This document shows, one piece after another, positions 1 through 5,915 of a DNA stretch of 8,347 nucleotides. The translations under genes and the position numbers were made by a program. A model generated the notes under the pieces. The model was not told the DNA's origin, made no database searches, and worked only from the letters and a program-made list of their open reading frames with translations. Every line of letters begins with the position of its first letter. Position 1 is the stretch's first letter. Origin of the DNA: Tardiphaga sp. (GTDB lineage Bacteria > Pseudomonadota > Alphaproteobacteria > Rhizobiales > Xanthobacteraceae); assembly GCA_014377915.1 (NCBI GenBank), contig JACMOT010000085.1, positions 1-8,347 on the forward strand. Reading direction: 5' to 3'.

Positions 1-1
1 C

Positions 2-232
2 AGCCCGACACCTACCCGCGTCCCCGCCCATGCGCTGCTGCGCTCCCTGGAACGCGCCGGCGGCCTCGACGTCGAAGTGCTGCGCGCGCCGATCGCGACC
101 TCGCTGGCGCGCCCCCACCCCGCCGCGGCCGCCATGGGCGCCGCCGACATGGTGGTCATTGAAGACAGTGGGTTGCGCTGGATCATCCGCGACAATGTCG
201 TCGTCACCCTGACCGGGCCGCGCCGGCGATGA
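2..232 (+). CDS. C-terminal part of an unidentified phage middle-region protein (5' end outside window)
   Basis: This frame is open from the first bases of the window to a TGA at 230-232 and gives about 76 residues. Nearly every codon ends in G or C, which is the coding signature of the neighbouring phage genes. The competing frame that starts with an ATG at base 30 gives a Cys/Trp/Pro-rich product typical of a shadow. The visible tail contains MGAADMVVIEDSGLRWIIRD and ends in a basic RRR. I recognise no domain. The stop overlaps the Mor start as ATGA, so the two genes are translationally coupled. In Mu-like phages the genes just upstream of mor belong to the early/middle region (GemA and small hypothetical proteins), so a small middle-region protein is the natural guess. 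The function is not determined. Confidence 0.65.
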   Translation, partial: SPTPTRVPAHALLRSLERAGGLDVEVLRAPIATSLARPHPAAAAMGAADMVVIEDSGLRWIIRDNVVVTLTGPRRR

Positions 233-636
233 CGCAACAACTGCCCGGCGTGCTCCATGAAATCGCCGAGGTGGCCGGCGAGGCCGCGGCGCTGGCGATC
301 GCCTCGCGCGCCGGCGGCACGCGGATCTATTTGCCGGCCAAGGCTGACGATGAGCACTGGTTGGTGCAGGCGGTCGGCCGTACTCACGCCGACGCGCTGT
401 GCAATCATTTCGCGGTGGATGGCCGCGGGGCGCGTCTGGACATCCCGCTGCATGTCGGCGGCACGTTCCGGCAGCTGCAGCGCGCGATTGCCGAAGTGGT
501 GCACAAGATGGATGACGGGTCCGAGGCGTCTTCCAGGGAGATCGCGCGCAAGGTCGGCATTACCCAGCGCACCGTGCATCGGCATCGCGCACGGCACCGT
601 GGCGGCAGACAGCAGGGACAGGGAAGGCTGCTGTAG
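229..636 (+). CDS. mor: Mor-family transcriptional activator (middle/late gene activator of a Mu-like phage)
   Basis: The 135-residue protein resembles phage Mu Mor and C, which are DNA-binding activators that bind dyad sites and recruit host RNA polymerase to phage promoters. The N-terminal half has the family pattern: LPGVLHEIAEVAGEAAALAI (residues 5-24), GGTRIYLPA (29-37), then HWLVQAVG followed by ADALCNHF. Residues 101-120 form a clear helix-turn-helix (SSREIARKVGITQRTVHRHR), and the tail is very basic. The length matches the family, so the gene looks intact. The ATG overlaps the previous stop (ATGA). Nothing like a C gene follows. A foreign-looking chemoreceptor and then the lysis genes come next, so this protein may control late genes directly (inference). 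The family assignment is firm; its target promoters are unknown. Confidence 0.9.
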   Translation: MTQQLPGVLHEIAEVAGEAAALAIASRAGGTRIYLPAKADDEHWLVQAVGRTHADALCNHFAVDGRGARLDIPLHVGGTFRQLQRAIAEVVHKMDDGSEASSREIARKVGITQRTVHRHRARHRGGRQQGQGRLL

Positions 637-698
637 GTGGACCAGCCAATTAGAATCTTGGAAGCGGGATTGGGGGACTGATGACAGTCGAGGTGGTA

Positions 699-715
699 AC
701 CAATTCCTAATTGGT
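699..715. promoter_or_regulatory. Perfect palindrome, candidate operator
   Basis: ACCAATT-CCT-AATTGGT is a perfect 7-bp inverted repeat with a 3-base spacer, lying in the AT-rich gap between mor and the chemoreceptor gene. Its centre is about 50 bases upstream of the start point predicted from the candidate promoter at 723-751, a distance that suits an activator site. Mor-family proteins and many other dimeric regulators bind such dyads. Which protein binds here is unknown. There is no following T-run, so it is unlikely to be a terminator for mor. Confidence 0.45.
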
Positions 716-722
716 CCGCTTG

Positions 723-751
723 TAAACATATACCAGAAACAAGATTAGAAT
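723..751 (+). promoter_or_regulatory. Candidate sigma70-type promoter for the chemoreceptor gene
   Basis: TAAACA at 723-728 (4 of 6 to the -35 consensus) and TAGAAT at 746-751 (5 of 6 to the -10 consensus) are separated by 17 bases. Bases 721-780 are only 16/60 G+C by direct count, far below the rest of the window. Transcription would begin near 758, about 20 bases before the chemoreceptor start at 779. The 11-base stretch around the -10 (ATTAGAATTTT, 744-754) recurs with one change at 649-659 (ATTAGAATCTT). The prediction comes from base matching alone. Confidence 0.35.
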
Positions 752-778
752 TTTATCTAGCTCCGGAATATTTTAATC

Positions 779-2467
779 ATGCAGCCACGTTTCACCATCG
801 GTCTCCGTATTTATAGCATCGTCGGTCTCAGTTTCTGCGGTCTTGTCGGGCTCGCCCTGTTGCAGACCCTCAATCTGGCGGACTCCCTGAAACGCCAACG
901 CCAGGCTGAATTGACTCATCTTTCCGAACTGGCAATGGGGATCGCTCGCGAGGAATATGATACGTCGTTACGCAATCGCATGCCCGACGAGGTTGCGCGC
1001 AAGAGCGCGGCGACCCGCATCTCGAAATTGCGATACGGCAACAATGATTATTTCTGGATCAACGACCTCGGGCCGCGGATGATCATGCACGCTGCCAAAC
1101 CCGAGCTCGACGGTCAGGACGTCTCGAACATCAAGGATCCCAGCGGGAAACGTTTATTCGTCGAATTCACCGAAATAGTAAAAAGCAAGGGGGCCGGTTT
1201 TGTTGACTATCAATGGCCGAAGCCGGGAAACGATGCGCCGCAGCCGAAGCTGTCTTATGTCGCGGGGTTCGAGCCTTGGGGCTGGGTAATCGGCACGGGT
1301 GTCTATGTTGACGACTTGCGCGTTCAGGTGTGGGAAAGCGCAAAGACAGCAGTGGGCGTGGCATTAATCATGATTGCGCTCTTGGGCGCCGTTACACTGC
1401 TGATGGCGCGAAGAATTTCATCGGCGTTGATCGCGATGACGCGATCCGTGACCGAACTGGGTGAAGGCAATTTCGGCATCACGCTGCCCGGACTCGGTCG
1501 CCGCGATGAGCTTGGTGACATGGCCCGATCGATTGAGCAGTTCAAGACAAAATCCGAGCTGAAGGCACGCACCGAGGCGGAAGCCAAGCTGCGACGTGAC
1601 GAGGTCATCGCGGCTCGGCGCAAGGCGGACATGCAACAGATTGCCGGCGATTTTGAACAGTCGGTTGGTAACATCATTGACACCGTTGCTTCCTCCGCGA
1701 TCGAGCTTGAGGCCGCCGCCGGCACGCTGACGCAGAGTGCCGACACCGCCCAACAGCTTTCCATTGAAGTTGCTTCGGCATCTGAGGCCGCTTCCGGTAA
1801 CGTGCAGTCGGTGGCTTCGGCCACGGAGGAAATGTCGTCGTCGGTCAACGAGATCAGCCGTCAGGTCCAACAGTCGGCGCGCATGGCGAATGAGGCTGTC
1901 GGCCAGGTACGCAACACGAATGACCGCGTCAACAAGTTGTCACAGGTCGCAGGCCGTATCGGGGCTGTCGTCGAATTGATCAGCAGCATCGCAGGACAGA
2001 CCAATCTGTTAGCACTTAATGCGACGATCGAGGCGGCCCGTGCCGGCGAGGCGGGGCGGGGTTTTTCGGTGGTCGCCGCCGAGGTGAAGGCGCTCGCCGA
2101 ACAGACCGCGAAGGCGACCGGCGAGATCGGCTTGCAGGTCGCCAGTATTCAGGCTGCCACCCGAGAGTCGGTGACATCCATCAAGGAGATCGGTGAGACA
2201 ATCGAAAAACTGTCGGAGATTTCCTCGACCATTGCGGCCGCGGTGGAAGAACAGGGGCAAGCGACCCAGGAGATCTCACGGAATGTGCAGCAGGCGTCGC
2301 ACGGCACGCAGCAGGTTTCCTACAACATCGCTGATGTGCAGCGTGGTGCCAGCGAGACGGGCTCAGCCTCGTCGCAGGTCCTTTCGGCGGCGCAGGCCCT
2401 CTCGGCCGACGGCGTCCGGCTCAAAGCCGAAGTTGCCAGATTCCTCGATACCGTGCGTGCGGCATAG
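779..2467 (+). CDS. Methyl-accepting chemotaxis protein with sCache_2-type sensor (phage-borne cargo)
   Basis: This complete 562-residue transmembrane chemoreceptor senses a small ligand outside the membrane and controls the CheA/CheW kinase complex. The first membrane helix is at about 11-31. The extracytoplasmic sensor at about 32-189 has the single-Cache hallmarks [20 protein letters not shown] (88-107) and [14 protein letters not shown] (167-180). The second helix is at about 190-210, the HAMP linker at about 211-265, and the cytoplasmic signalling coiled coil at about 290-540. The conserved hairpin tip lies at 406-429 ([20 protein letters not shown] and following). There is no C-terminal NWETF-type CheR/CheB tether; the end is FLDTVRAA. 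The start has a weak CGGA ribosome site 11 bases upstream. Its GC is lower than the phage genes (32/60 at 901-960 against 45/60 in the endolysin at 3421-3480), and it sits between Mor and the lysis genes. It therefore looks like host-derived cargo. The family call is firm; the ligand is unknown. Confidence 0.95.
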   Translation: MQPRFTIGLRIYSIVGLSFCGLVGLALLQTLNLADSLKRQRQAELTHLSELAMGIAREEYDTSLRNRMPDEVARKSAATRISKLRYGNNDYFWINDLGPRMIMHAAKPELDGQDVSNIKDPSGKRLFVEFTEIVKSKGAGFVDYQWPKPGNDAPQPKLSYVAGFEPWGWVIGTGVYVDDLRVQVWESAKTAVGVALIMIALLGAVTLLMARRISSALIAMTRSVTELGEGNFGITLPGLGRRDELGDMARSIEQFKTKSELKARTEAEAKLRRDEVIAARRKADMQQIAGDFEQSVGNIIDTVASSAIELEAAAGTLTQSADTAQQLSIEVASASEAASGNVQSVASATEEMSSSVNEISRQVQQSARMANEAVGQVRNTNDRVNKLSQVAGRIGAVVELISSIAGQTNLLALNATIEAARAGEAGRGFSVVAAEVKALAEQTAKATGEIGLQVASIQAATRESVTSIKEIGETIEKLSEISSTIAAAVEEQGQATQEISRNVQQASHGTQQVSYNIADVQRGASETGSASSQVLSAAQALSADGVRLKAEVARFLDTVRAA

Positions 2468-2500
2468 AGCGTGTTGTAATGGGGGGCATCGCGCCGTGCT

Positions 2501-2605
2501 TGTCCCGGACGTAATGCAGCACGAAGGCTGCGTCGCCGAGCCATGACCTTCGCGAATGCCGGTATATGGTATGATCCCGGCTCTGCGAGGCGCTCCGCCC
2601 GATGG
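2501..2605. repeat. Possible degenerate REP/BIME-like inverted element
   Basis: The left arm starts TGTCCCGGACG and contains a small hairpin, GCAGC-acgaag-GCTGC (2516-2531). The right arm starts ATCCCGGCTCTGCG (2574-2587). The reverse complement of 2530-2542 matches 2579-2591 at 11 of 13 positions, so the arms face each other. From memory, GTCCCGGACG...CAGAGCCGGGAC palindromes are common between genes in Bradyrhizobium and Rhodopseudomonas; this looks like a worn relative. The match to that family is recalled, not searched. Confidence 0.3.
2567..2575 (+). promoter_or_regulatory. Extended -10 element, candidate promoter
   Basis: TGGTATGAT fits the extended -10 pattern TGnTATAAT with one mismatch. 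No good -35 lies 16-18 bases upstream, which extended -10 promoters can tolerate. It points towards the lysis operon but would leave a leader of about 460 bases. An activator-dependent late promoter nearer 3043 is equally possible. Confidence 0.2.
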
Positions 2606-2840
2606 GGGCGATGCATCGTGGCTGGACGAGATCAACCAGTAACAAGCTTGATCCAGACCTGATATCTGTCCGCCGGATGAAAGCAGCCTTCCGGTTGGCC
2701 GGCGTACAGGCCTGCCGCAACGCGGCGTTTCTCCGAGAGATGCAATCGGTGCTACGTTGACAGCGCGGTGTTTACAGCTTGGCCTTGCGTGAGACGTGAT
2801 CACTTCGTTCTGATCCGCAAAACGCCGCTCGGCCTGTATG

Positions 2841-2860
2841 AGCCTGACACCGGTCAGGCT
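2841..2860. other. Perfect hairpin, 8-bp stem with 4-base loop
   Basis: AGCCTGAC-ACCG-GTCAGGCT can form a perfect 8-bp stem. Beyond it, three more pairs (one of them G-T) and, after a small internal bulge, CGCCGC at 2823-2828 with GCGGCG at 2866-2871 could extend the structure. No T-run follows, so it is not a classical terminator in either direction. It could be a dyad operator or a structured leader of the late transcript. A second, related dyad lies at 2891-2905. Confidence 0.45.
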
Positions 2861-2890
2861 TATCGGCGGCGGCAAATTGGCGGATTGTCG

Positions 2891-2905
2891 CCTGACCAGT
2901 TCAGG
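2891..2905. other. Second dyad sharing the CCTGA/TCAGG half-sites
   Basis: CCTGA-ccagt-TCAGG is a perfect 5-bp inverted repeat whose arms repeat the core of the hairpin at 2841-2860. The two centres are about 48 bases apart. Paired, similar dyads 150-200 bases upstream of an operon are typical of regulator binding sites. No binding protein can be named from the sequence. Confidence 0.35.
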
Positions 2906-3042
2906 AGCATTTCACCTTGCTTCACCCCGCCATCCCTGTCCACGGATCCGAACTGTCATTGCGCCGACCTGTGGCGCCGCCGGCCGCCCTGCGCGTTCCT
3001 TTCGGCGTTCGTTTGCGCCTGGCAGCACTGTAAGCGGCTGTC

Positions 3043-3927
3043 ATGCAGACCGATTTCACCAGATGCATGCCGGTGATCCTGCAATATGAGGGCGGTTACA
3101 GCACCCACCCGCGCGACCCCGGTGGCGTCACCCTCGAAGGCATCATCCAGCGTGTCTATGACGGATACCGCGACCGCAAGGGCCGGACGCGCCAGCCGCT
3201 GGCGCCCGCGATGCGCGGCACCCGCGCCTGGATCACCGAGCGCAACGAGATCTTCCGGCTGCAATACTGGAATGCGATCCGCGGCGACGATCTGCCGGCG
3301 GGCATCGACCTCTTCCTGTTCGATTGCGCGGTCAATTCCGGGCCGTTCCAGGCGGTGAAATGGCTGCAGCGCGCGCTGCGCCTGAACGATGTCGACGGCC
3401 ATCTCGGCGAAGGCACGCTGGCGGCGCTCAAGGCGCATGAGGACCACGACGCCGTGATCGCCGACATGGCCGCGCGCCGGCTCGGCATGCTGCAGAACCT
3501 CACCACCTGGGACGCCTTCGGCAAGGGCTGGGCGGCCCGCGTGGCCAGCGTCAGGGCGATTGCCCAGGCCTGGGCCTCCGGATCGATCGGCCCGCGGCCG
3601 GTGGAAGCGCATCAGCAGCAGGGCGACGCCAAGGCCTATGCGTCGGACGTGGCGCAGCCGGCGCTGGATGCCGGCGATTCCACCAAACTCGCGGTCGGCA
3701 GCGGCAGCGTCTCGGCGGTGGTCGATGGCGCCAGGGATCAACTGGCGCCGCTTGCCGGGAGTTCGGACTACGTCAACCGGCTGCTGATGGCCCTGACCAT
3801 CCTGGGCATCCTGATCGCCGCCGGCGCGCTGGCCTATTCGCTGTGGGCGAGCCGCAAGGCCAAGCGGGCGCAGCGCGCCATCGACGGCGAGGTGATGGCC
3901 CATGTGCCGGAAGGGCAGCCGGCATGA
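3043..3927 (+). CDS. Phage endolysin, glycoside hydrolase family 108, with C-terminal membrane anchor
   Basis: This 294-residue lytic enzyme cuts peptidoglycan glycan chains at the end of infection. The GH108 signature is at the N-terminus: YEGGYSTHPRDPGGVTLEG (15-33), with the family's catalytic glutamate expected at E16. YWNAIRGDDLPAGIDLFLFD (75-94) and NSGPFQAVKWLQRAL (98-112) follow. Residues 110-180 correspond to the peptidoglycan-binding-like domain usually paired with GH108. A linker at about 181-244 leads to one hydrophobic helix (247-268) and a strongly basic tail (RKAKRAQR, 271-278). No N-terminal signal peptide is visible. The 3043 ATG places eight residues before the conserved QYEGGY block, as in relatives, although its ribosome site is weak. 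The stop overlaps the next start (ATGA). The added membrane anchor is unusual for a simple soluble endolysin and may govern its release or export (inference). Confidence 0.9.
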   Translation: MQTDFTRCMPVILQYEGGYSTHPRDPGGVTLEGIIQRVYDGYRDRKGRTRQPLAPAMRGTRAWITERNEIFRLQYWNAIRGDDLPAGIDLFLFDCAVNSGPFQAVKWLQRALRLNDVDGHLGEGTLAALKAHEDHDAVIADMAARRLGMLQNLTTWDAFGKGWAARVASVRAIAQAWASGSIGPRPVEAHQQQGDAKAYASDVAQPALDAGDSTKLAVGSGSVSAVVDGARDQLAPLAGSSDYVNRLLMALTILGILIAAGALAYSLWASRKAKRAQRAIDGEVMAHVPEGQPA

Positions 3928-4499
3928 ACGGGATCTTCGCACCCGTGCTGGAGGGCCTCGACCGGCTCAACGCCTTGAGCGCTAGCCTGTTCTGGGAAAT
4001 GGCCACGTCGCCGCTGGTGCTGGCCGTGCTGGCGCTGCTGGCCGTCGCGGCCTTCCTGGTGGCGCATGTGCCGGTGATCGAGCGCCTGGTGCCGGCCATC
4101 GTGCCCTTCACGAAGAGCGCGCTGGTCGTGCAGCTGGTTGCGTCGGCGCTGCTGATGTTCCTGCTCGGCTTCGGTTTCGCCGACCAGCGTGCCGAGACCG
4201 AGCGGCTGAAGAATGAACTGGCGTGGACGCAATTCCAGCTCGAGGTGCAGGAGGCGTCGGCGGCGGAAGCACAGCGGCTGAAAGCGGAGGCGGAAGCGCG
4301 CGCCGACCAGGCGAAGGGGCAACTCGATGATTATGAAAACAAGTTTGGCGGGCATCGCACCGGCCATGTCTGCCCTCCCGCTGCTGGCTATCTTGAGTGG
4401 CTGCACGCACTCCAGCGCCATCGGCCCGGCGGCAGCGCCCGCGGACAACCGCGTGGCCTTGTCGCGCGCCTGCGAGCAGCTGGCGGGGAACGTCGATGA
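3924..4499 (+). CDS. Inner-membrane spanin-like (Rz-type) lysis protein, possibly with holin role
   Basis: Starting at the ATG that overlaps the endolysin stop, the product is 191 residues. An earlier in-frame ATG at 3843 lies inside the endolysin and encodes an Arg/Gly-rich shadow. There are two hydrophobic segments (about 29-47 and 66-86), then a long charged coiled coil (about 87-138) rich in Ala, Glu, Lys and Gln. Position after an endolysin, the coiled coil, and a lipoprotein gene embedded in its 3' end in another frame together mark an i-spanin. It would join the partner lipoprotein across the periplasm to fuse inner and outer membranes. Classical Rz has a single membrane helix, so the extra segment is odd. 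As no separate holin gene is visible, this protein might also supply that function (inference). The last 50 residues lie over the lipoprotein gene and are low in recognisable structure. Confidence 0.7.
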   Translation: MNGIFAPVLEGLDRLNALSASLFWEMATSPLVLAVLALLAVAAFLVAHVPVIERLVPAIVPFTKSALVVQLVASALLMFLLGFGFADQRAETERLKNELAWTQFQLEVQEASAAEAQRLKAEAEARADQAKGQLDDYENKFGGHRTGHVCPPAAGYLEWLHALQRHRPGGSARGQPRGLVARLRAAGGERR

Positions 4500-4641
4500 T
4501 CCCGTTGTCGATCAGACCACCGATCCATGGCGCGCGGTCGGAGAATATGCGGTGGCGCTGGGCCGTGCCAACGACGCCCTCGACGCGACGCGGGCGTGCC
4601 AGAACGACCAGCGCGAACGGCTGGCAAGGGGGCGACTTTGA
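4327..4641 (+). CDS. Outer-membrane spanin lipoprotein (Rz1-like), embedded in the i-spanin gene
   Basis: This 104-residue protein has a lipoprotein signal peptide: MIMKTS, a hydrophobic stretch, and the lipobox LSGC with the lipidated cysteine at residue 26. After cleavage it would sit in the outer membrane and pair with the i-spanin coiled coil. Its first 173 bases overlap the end of the i-spanin gene in another frame, the classic Rz/Rz1 arrangement. AAGGGG at 4314-4319 lies 7 bases before the 4327 ATG and favours it over the ATG at 4333. The mature part (about 79 residues) is longer than lambda Rz1 and is not obviously proline-rich. It carries two further cysteines that could form a disulphide. 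The stop overlaps the next gene's TTG start. Confidence 0.8.
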   Translation: MIMKTSLAGIAPAMSALPLLAILSGCTHSSAIGPAAAPADNRVALSRACEQLAGNVDDPVVDQTTDPWRAVGEYAVALGRANDALDATRACQNDQRERLARGRL

Positions 4642-4964
4642 GTAACCTCAGCGACTGGGCGCCATGGGTGGCGATCGTCATCTCGATCGCCGGCTTCCTG
4701 CATTCGTTCCTGTCCGGCCGCTCGAAGCAGAACGACGAGCGCATCGGCGTCATCGCCGGCAAGGTCGACGCGGTGGAGGATCGGGTGACGCGGATCGAAG
4801 GCGAGCTGAAACATCTGCCGGACAAGAACGCCACCCATCGGCTGGAATTGACGCTGGCCGAAATGCGCACCGAGCTGCGCGGCGTCACCGAGAGCATGAA
4901 GCCGATCAAGGCGATGGCGGAGCGGATTCAGGAAGCCGCGCTCGAAACATTGGTGCACCGATGA
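4638..4964 (+). CDS. Mu gp25-like protein, DUF2730 family, TTG start
   Basis: The real start is judged to be TTG at 4638. AAGGGGG (4626-4632) sits five bases upstream, and the codon overlaps the preceding stop as TTGA. The product then begins with the natural DUF2730 sequence (M)SNLSDWAPWVAIVISIAGFL. Earlier ATGs in frame encode an Arg-rich shadow of the lipoprotein gene. The 108-residue protein has one N-terminal membrane helix (about 9-25), then a long amphipathic, probably coiled-coil region (30-100: GKVDAVEDRVTRIEGELKHL). The family is conserved next to gp26-gp28 in Mu-like phages, but its biochemical role is not known. Its position between spanins and terminase fits Mu order exactly. The stop overlaps the next ATG (ATGA). 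Confidence 0.85.
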   Translation: MSNLSDWAPWVAIVISIAGFLHSFLSGRSKQNDERIGVIAGKVDAVEDRVTRIEGELKHLPDKNATHRLELTLAEMRTELRGVTESMKPIKAMAERIQEAALETLVHR

Positions 4965-5254
4965 GAGACATCATCCGACAGGAAGCACGGCTGATCATCC
5001 TGCGCGAGCTCTATGCGCAGACCAATTACGCGCTCAATGACGCGCTGCTGCAGCAGACGCTGGAGACCTTCGGCATTGCCCGCCCGCGCGAATGGGTGCG
5101 CGAGGAGATCGCCTATCTCGAACAGCTCGGCGCGGTGACGAAGACATCGGCGGGCAGCGTCACCGTGGCGCGGCTGGCGCCGAAGGGCGTCGGGCATGTC
5201 GAGCGCCGCCAGGGGGTCGGGGGCGTCAAGCGGCCGAGCCCGCCGGAGGAGTGA
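4961..5254 (+). CDS. Mu gp26-like protein (VpaChn25_0724 type), predicted winged helix
   Basis: This 97-residue protein starts at the ATG overlapping the gp25 stop. The pattern RQEARLIILRELYAQ, then LNDALLQQTLETFGI and REWVREEIAYLEQLGAV, followed by a short beta hairpin (VTVARLAPKG), is that of a small winged-helix fold. It matches the gp26 family that always lies between gp25 and gp27 in Mu-like phages. Some databases label these proteins ArsR-like because of the fold. A role in packaging or DNA binding is possible but not shown. The Lys/Pro-rich tail (KRPSPPEE) carries the GGAGGA ribosome site of the next gene at 5245-5250. Confidence 0.8.
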   Translation: MRDIIRQEARLIILRELYAQTNYALNDALLQQTLETFGIARPREWVREEIAYLEQLGAVTKTSAGSVTVARLAPKGVGHVERRQGVGGVKRPSPPEE

Positions 5255-5258
5255 GCCC

Positions 5259-5894
5259 ATGAAACCGCGCGCGACGCGCGGGCGCATTTCCGCGATCGAC
5301 CAGCTGCCGGACTGGGCGGACGAAGCCAGGCTGTGGGCGTTCGAGCAGCTCAAGGAGCGCAAGCTCACCCAGCTCGACATTCTCGACGGCTTCAACGATC
5401 GGCTGCGCGCGGCGTCCCTGGCACAGGACGCATCCATTGCGCCGCCGGTGATTTCGAAATCCGCCTTCAACCGCACCGCCATGGCCATCGCCGTGCTGGG
5501 TCGACGGCTGCGGGAGACGCGGGAGATCGCGGCGGTGCTGGCGCCGAAGCTCGACCGCGCCGGCGACAATTCGCTGACTCTGCTGGTGTCGGAAACCATC
5601 AAGACGCTGGCGTCGGAAATGCTGGGCAATGCCGGCGAGCTGAAGGCCGACGGTGACACCGCCGAAATGCTGATGATGACCGCGCGCGCCCTGATGGCCG
5701 CCGAACAGGCCAAGTGCATCAGCAGCGATACCAGGCAGAAGATCGAGAAGGAGCTGCAAGGCAGGGCGTCGAAGGCGGTGGATCATATCGCCAGGGCCAA
5801 GGGCCTGTCGAAGGAAACCGCTGAGGCTATCAAAGCGCAGATTCTCGGTATTGATCCGCCGAAGCGGGAGGCTACGCCATCACCAAGCAGTTAA
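5259..5894 (+). CDS. Small terminase subunit, Mu gp27-like (DUF3486)
   Basis: The 211-residue start at 5259 is preceded by GGAGGA (5245-5250), eight bases upstream; an earlier in-frame ATG at 5196 lies inside gp26 and is rejected. The N-terminus (RGRISAIDQLPDWADEARLW) and the following segment LTQLDILDGFNDRL are typical of DUF3486, in which an N-terminal DNA-binding helical domain precedes a long helical region for oligomerisation. Residues 66-180 are almost wholly helical (KSAFNRTAMAIAVLGRRLRE, SETIKTLASEMLG). In Mu-like phages this protein recognises phage DNA and loads the large subunit. The C-terminus (ILGIDPPKREATPSPSS) may have been altered by the insertion immediately downstream, since its TAA stop lies within the left copy of the direct repeat. 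Normally the large subunit follows directly; here they are split by 702 bases. Confidence 0.9.
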   Translation: MKPRATRGRISAIDQLPDWADEARLWAFEQLKERKLTQLDILDGFNDRLRAASLAQDASIAPPVISKSAFNRTAMAIAVLGRRLRETREIAAVLAPKLDRAGDNSLTLLVSETIKTLASEMLGNAGELKADGDTAEMLMMTARALMAAEQAKCISSDTRQKIEKELQGRASKAVDHIARAKGLSKETAEAIKAQILGIDPPKREATPSPSS

Positions 5895-5915
5895 ACAACT
5901 GTCAGCGGCCGAGGA
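5886..5915. repeat. Left copy of imperfect direct repeat flanking the inverted cargo gene
   Basis: AGCAGTTAAACAACTGTCAG followed by CGGCCGAGGA matches 6563-6593 at 24 of 30 aligned positions with one single-base gap. The inner block TCAGCGGCC(C)GAGGA is identical apart from that base. The copy contains the small terminase stop codon (TAA 5892-5894), the stop of the reverse-strand gene (5902-5904) and a GAGGA ribosome-site core. It looks like a duplicated terminase gene junction. Confidence 0.6.

Larger units (their letters stand above)
2468..3042. other. 575-base gap with no convincing gene
   Basis: The gap lies between the chemoreceptor and the endolysin. Open frames exist on both strands, but their products are rich in Cys, Arg, Pro and Ser, lack recognisable motifs, and have no good ribosome site, so I treat the gap as noncoding. 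It holds a REP-like inverted structure (2501-2605), an extended -10 element (2567-2575) and two related hairpins (2841-2860 and 2891-2905). It must also contain or transmit the promoter for the lysis/head operon. The section at about 2616-2760 looks like old mobile-element or gene debris, but I cannot name it. Confidence 0.55.

Noticed and set aside
30..212. Plus-strand frame starting at the first ATG of the window
   Set aside because: The product is rich in Cys, Trp, Pro and Arg. The frame ending at 232 has the G/C-ending codons and the ATGA coupling to mor, so this one is a shadow.
257..748. Second frame over mor running into the AT-rich gap
   Set aside because: It is Arg/Cys/Trp-rich, overlaps a gene with a clear family match, and has no motif of its own.
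1324..1870. Minus-strand frames opposite the chemoreceptor
   Set aside because: The Ser/Ala/Cys-rich products mirror the repetitive coiled coil; there is no ribosome site or family pattern.
2757..2762. Perfect TTGACA -35 hexamer
   Set aside because: No -10-like hexamer is found 16-18 bases downstream (TTGGCC/TGGCCT lie there), so it is not called a promoter.
2363..2875. Minus-strand frame of 170 codons across the gap after the chemoreceptor
   Set aside because: It is Arg/Pro/Ser/Cys-rich, overlaps the end of the chemoreceptor gene and has no motif. It may be partly IS or repeat debris, but I could not identify it.
2768..3089. Plus-strand frames just before the endolysin
   Set aside because: They contain the hairpins, are Cys/Arg/Pro-rich, and run into the endolysin start without a plausible ribosome site.
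2956..3942. Minus-strand frame of 328 codons opposite the endolysin
   Set aside because: It is a high-GC antisense artefact; the His/Arg/Gly-rich product has no family pattern, while the sense strand is a clear GH108 enzyme.
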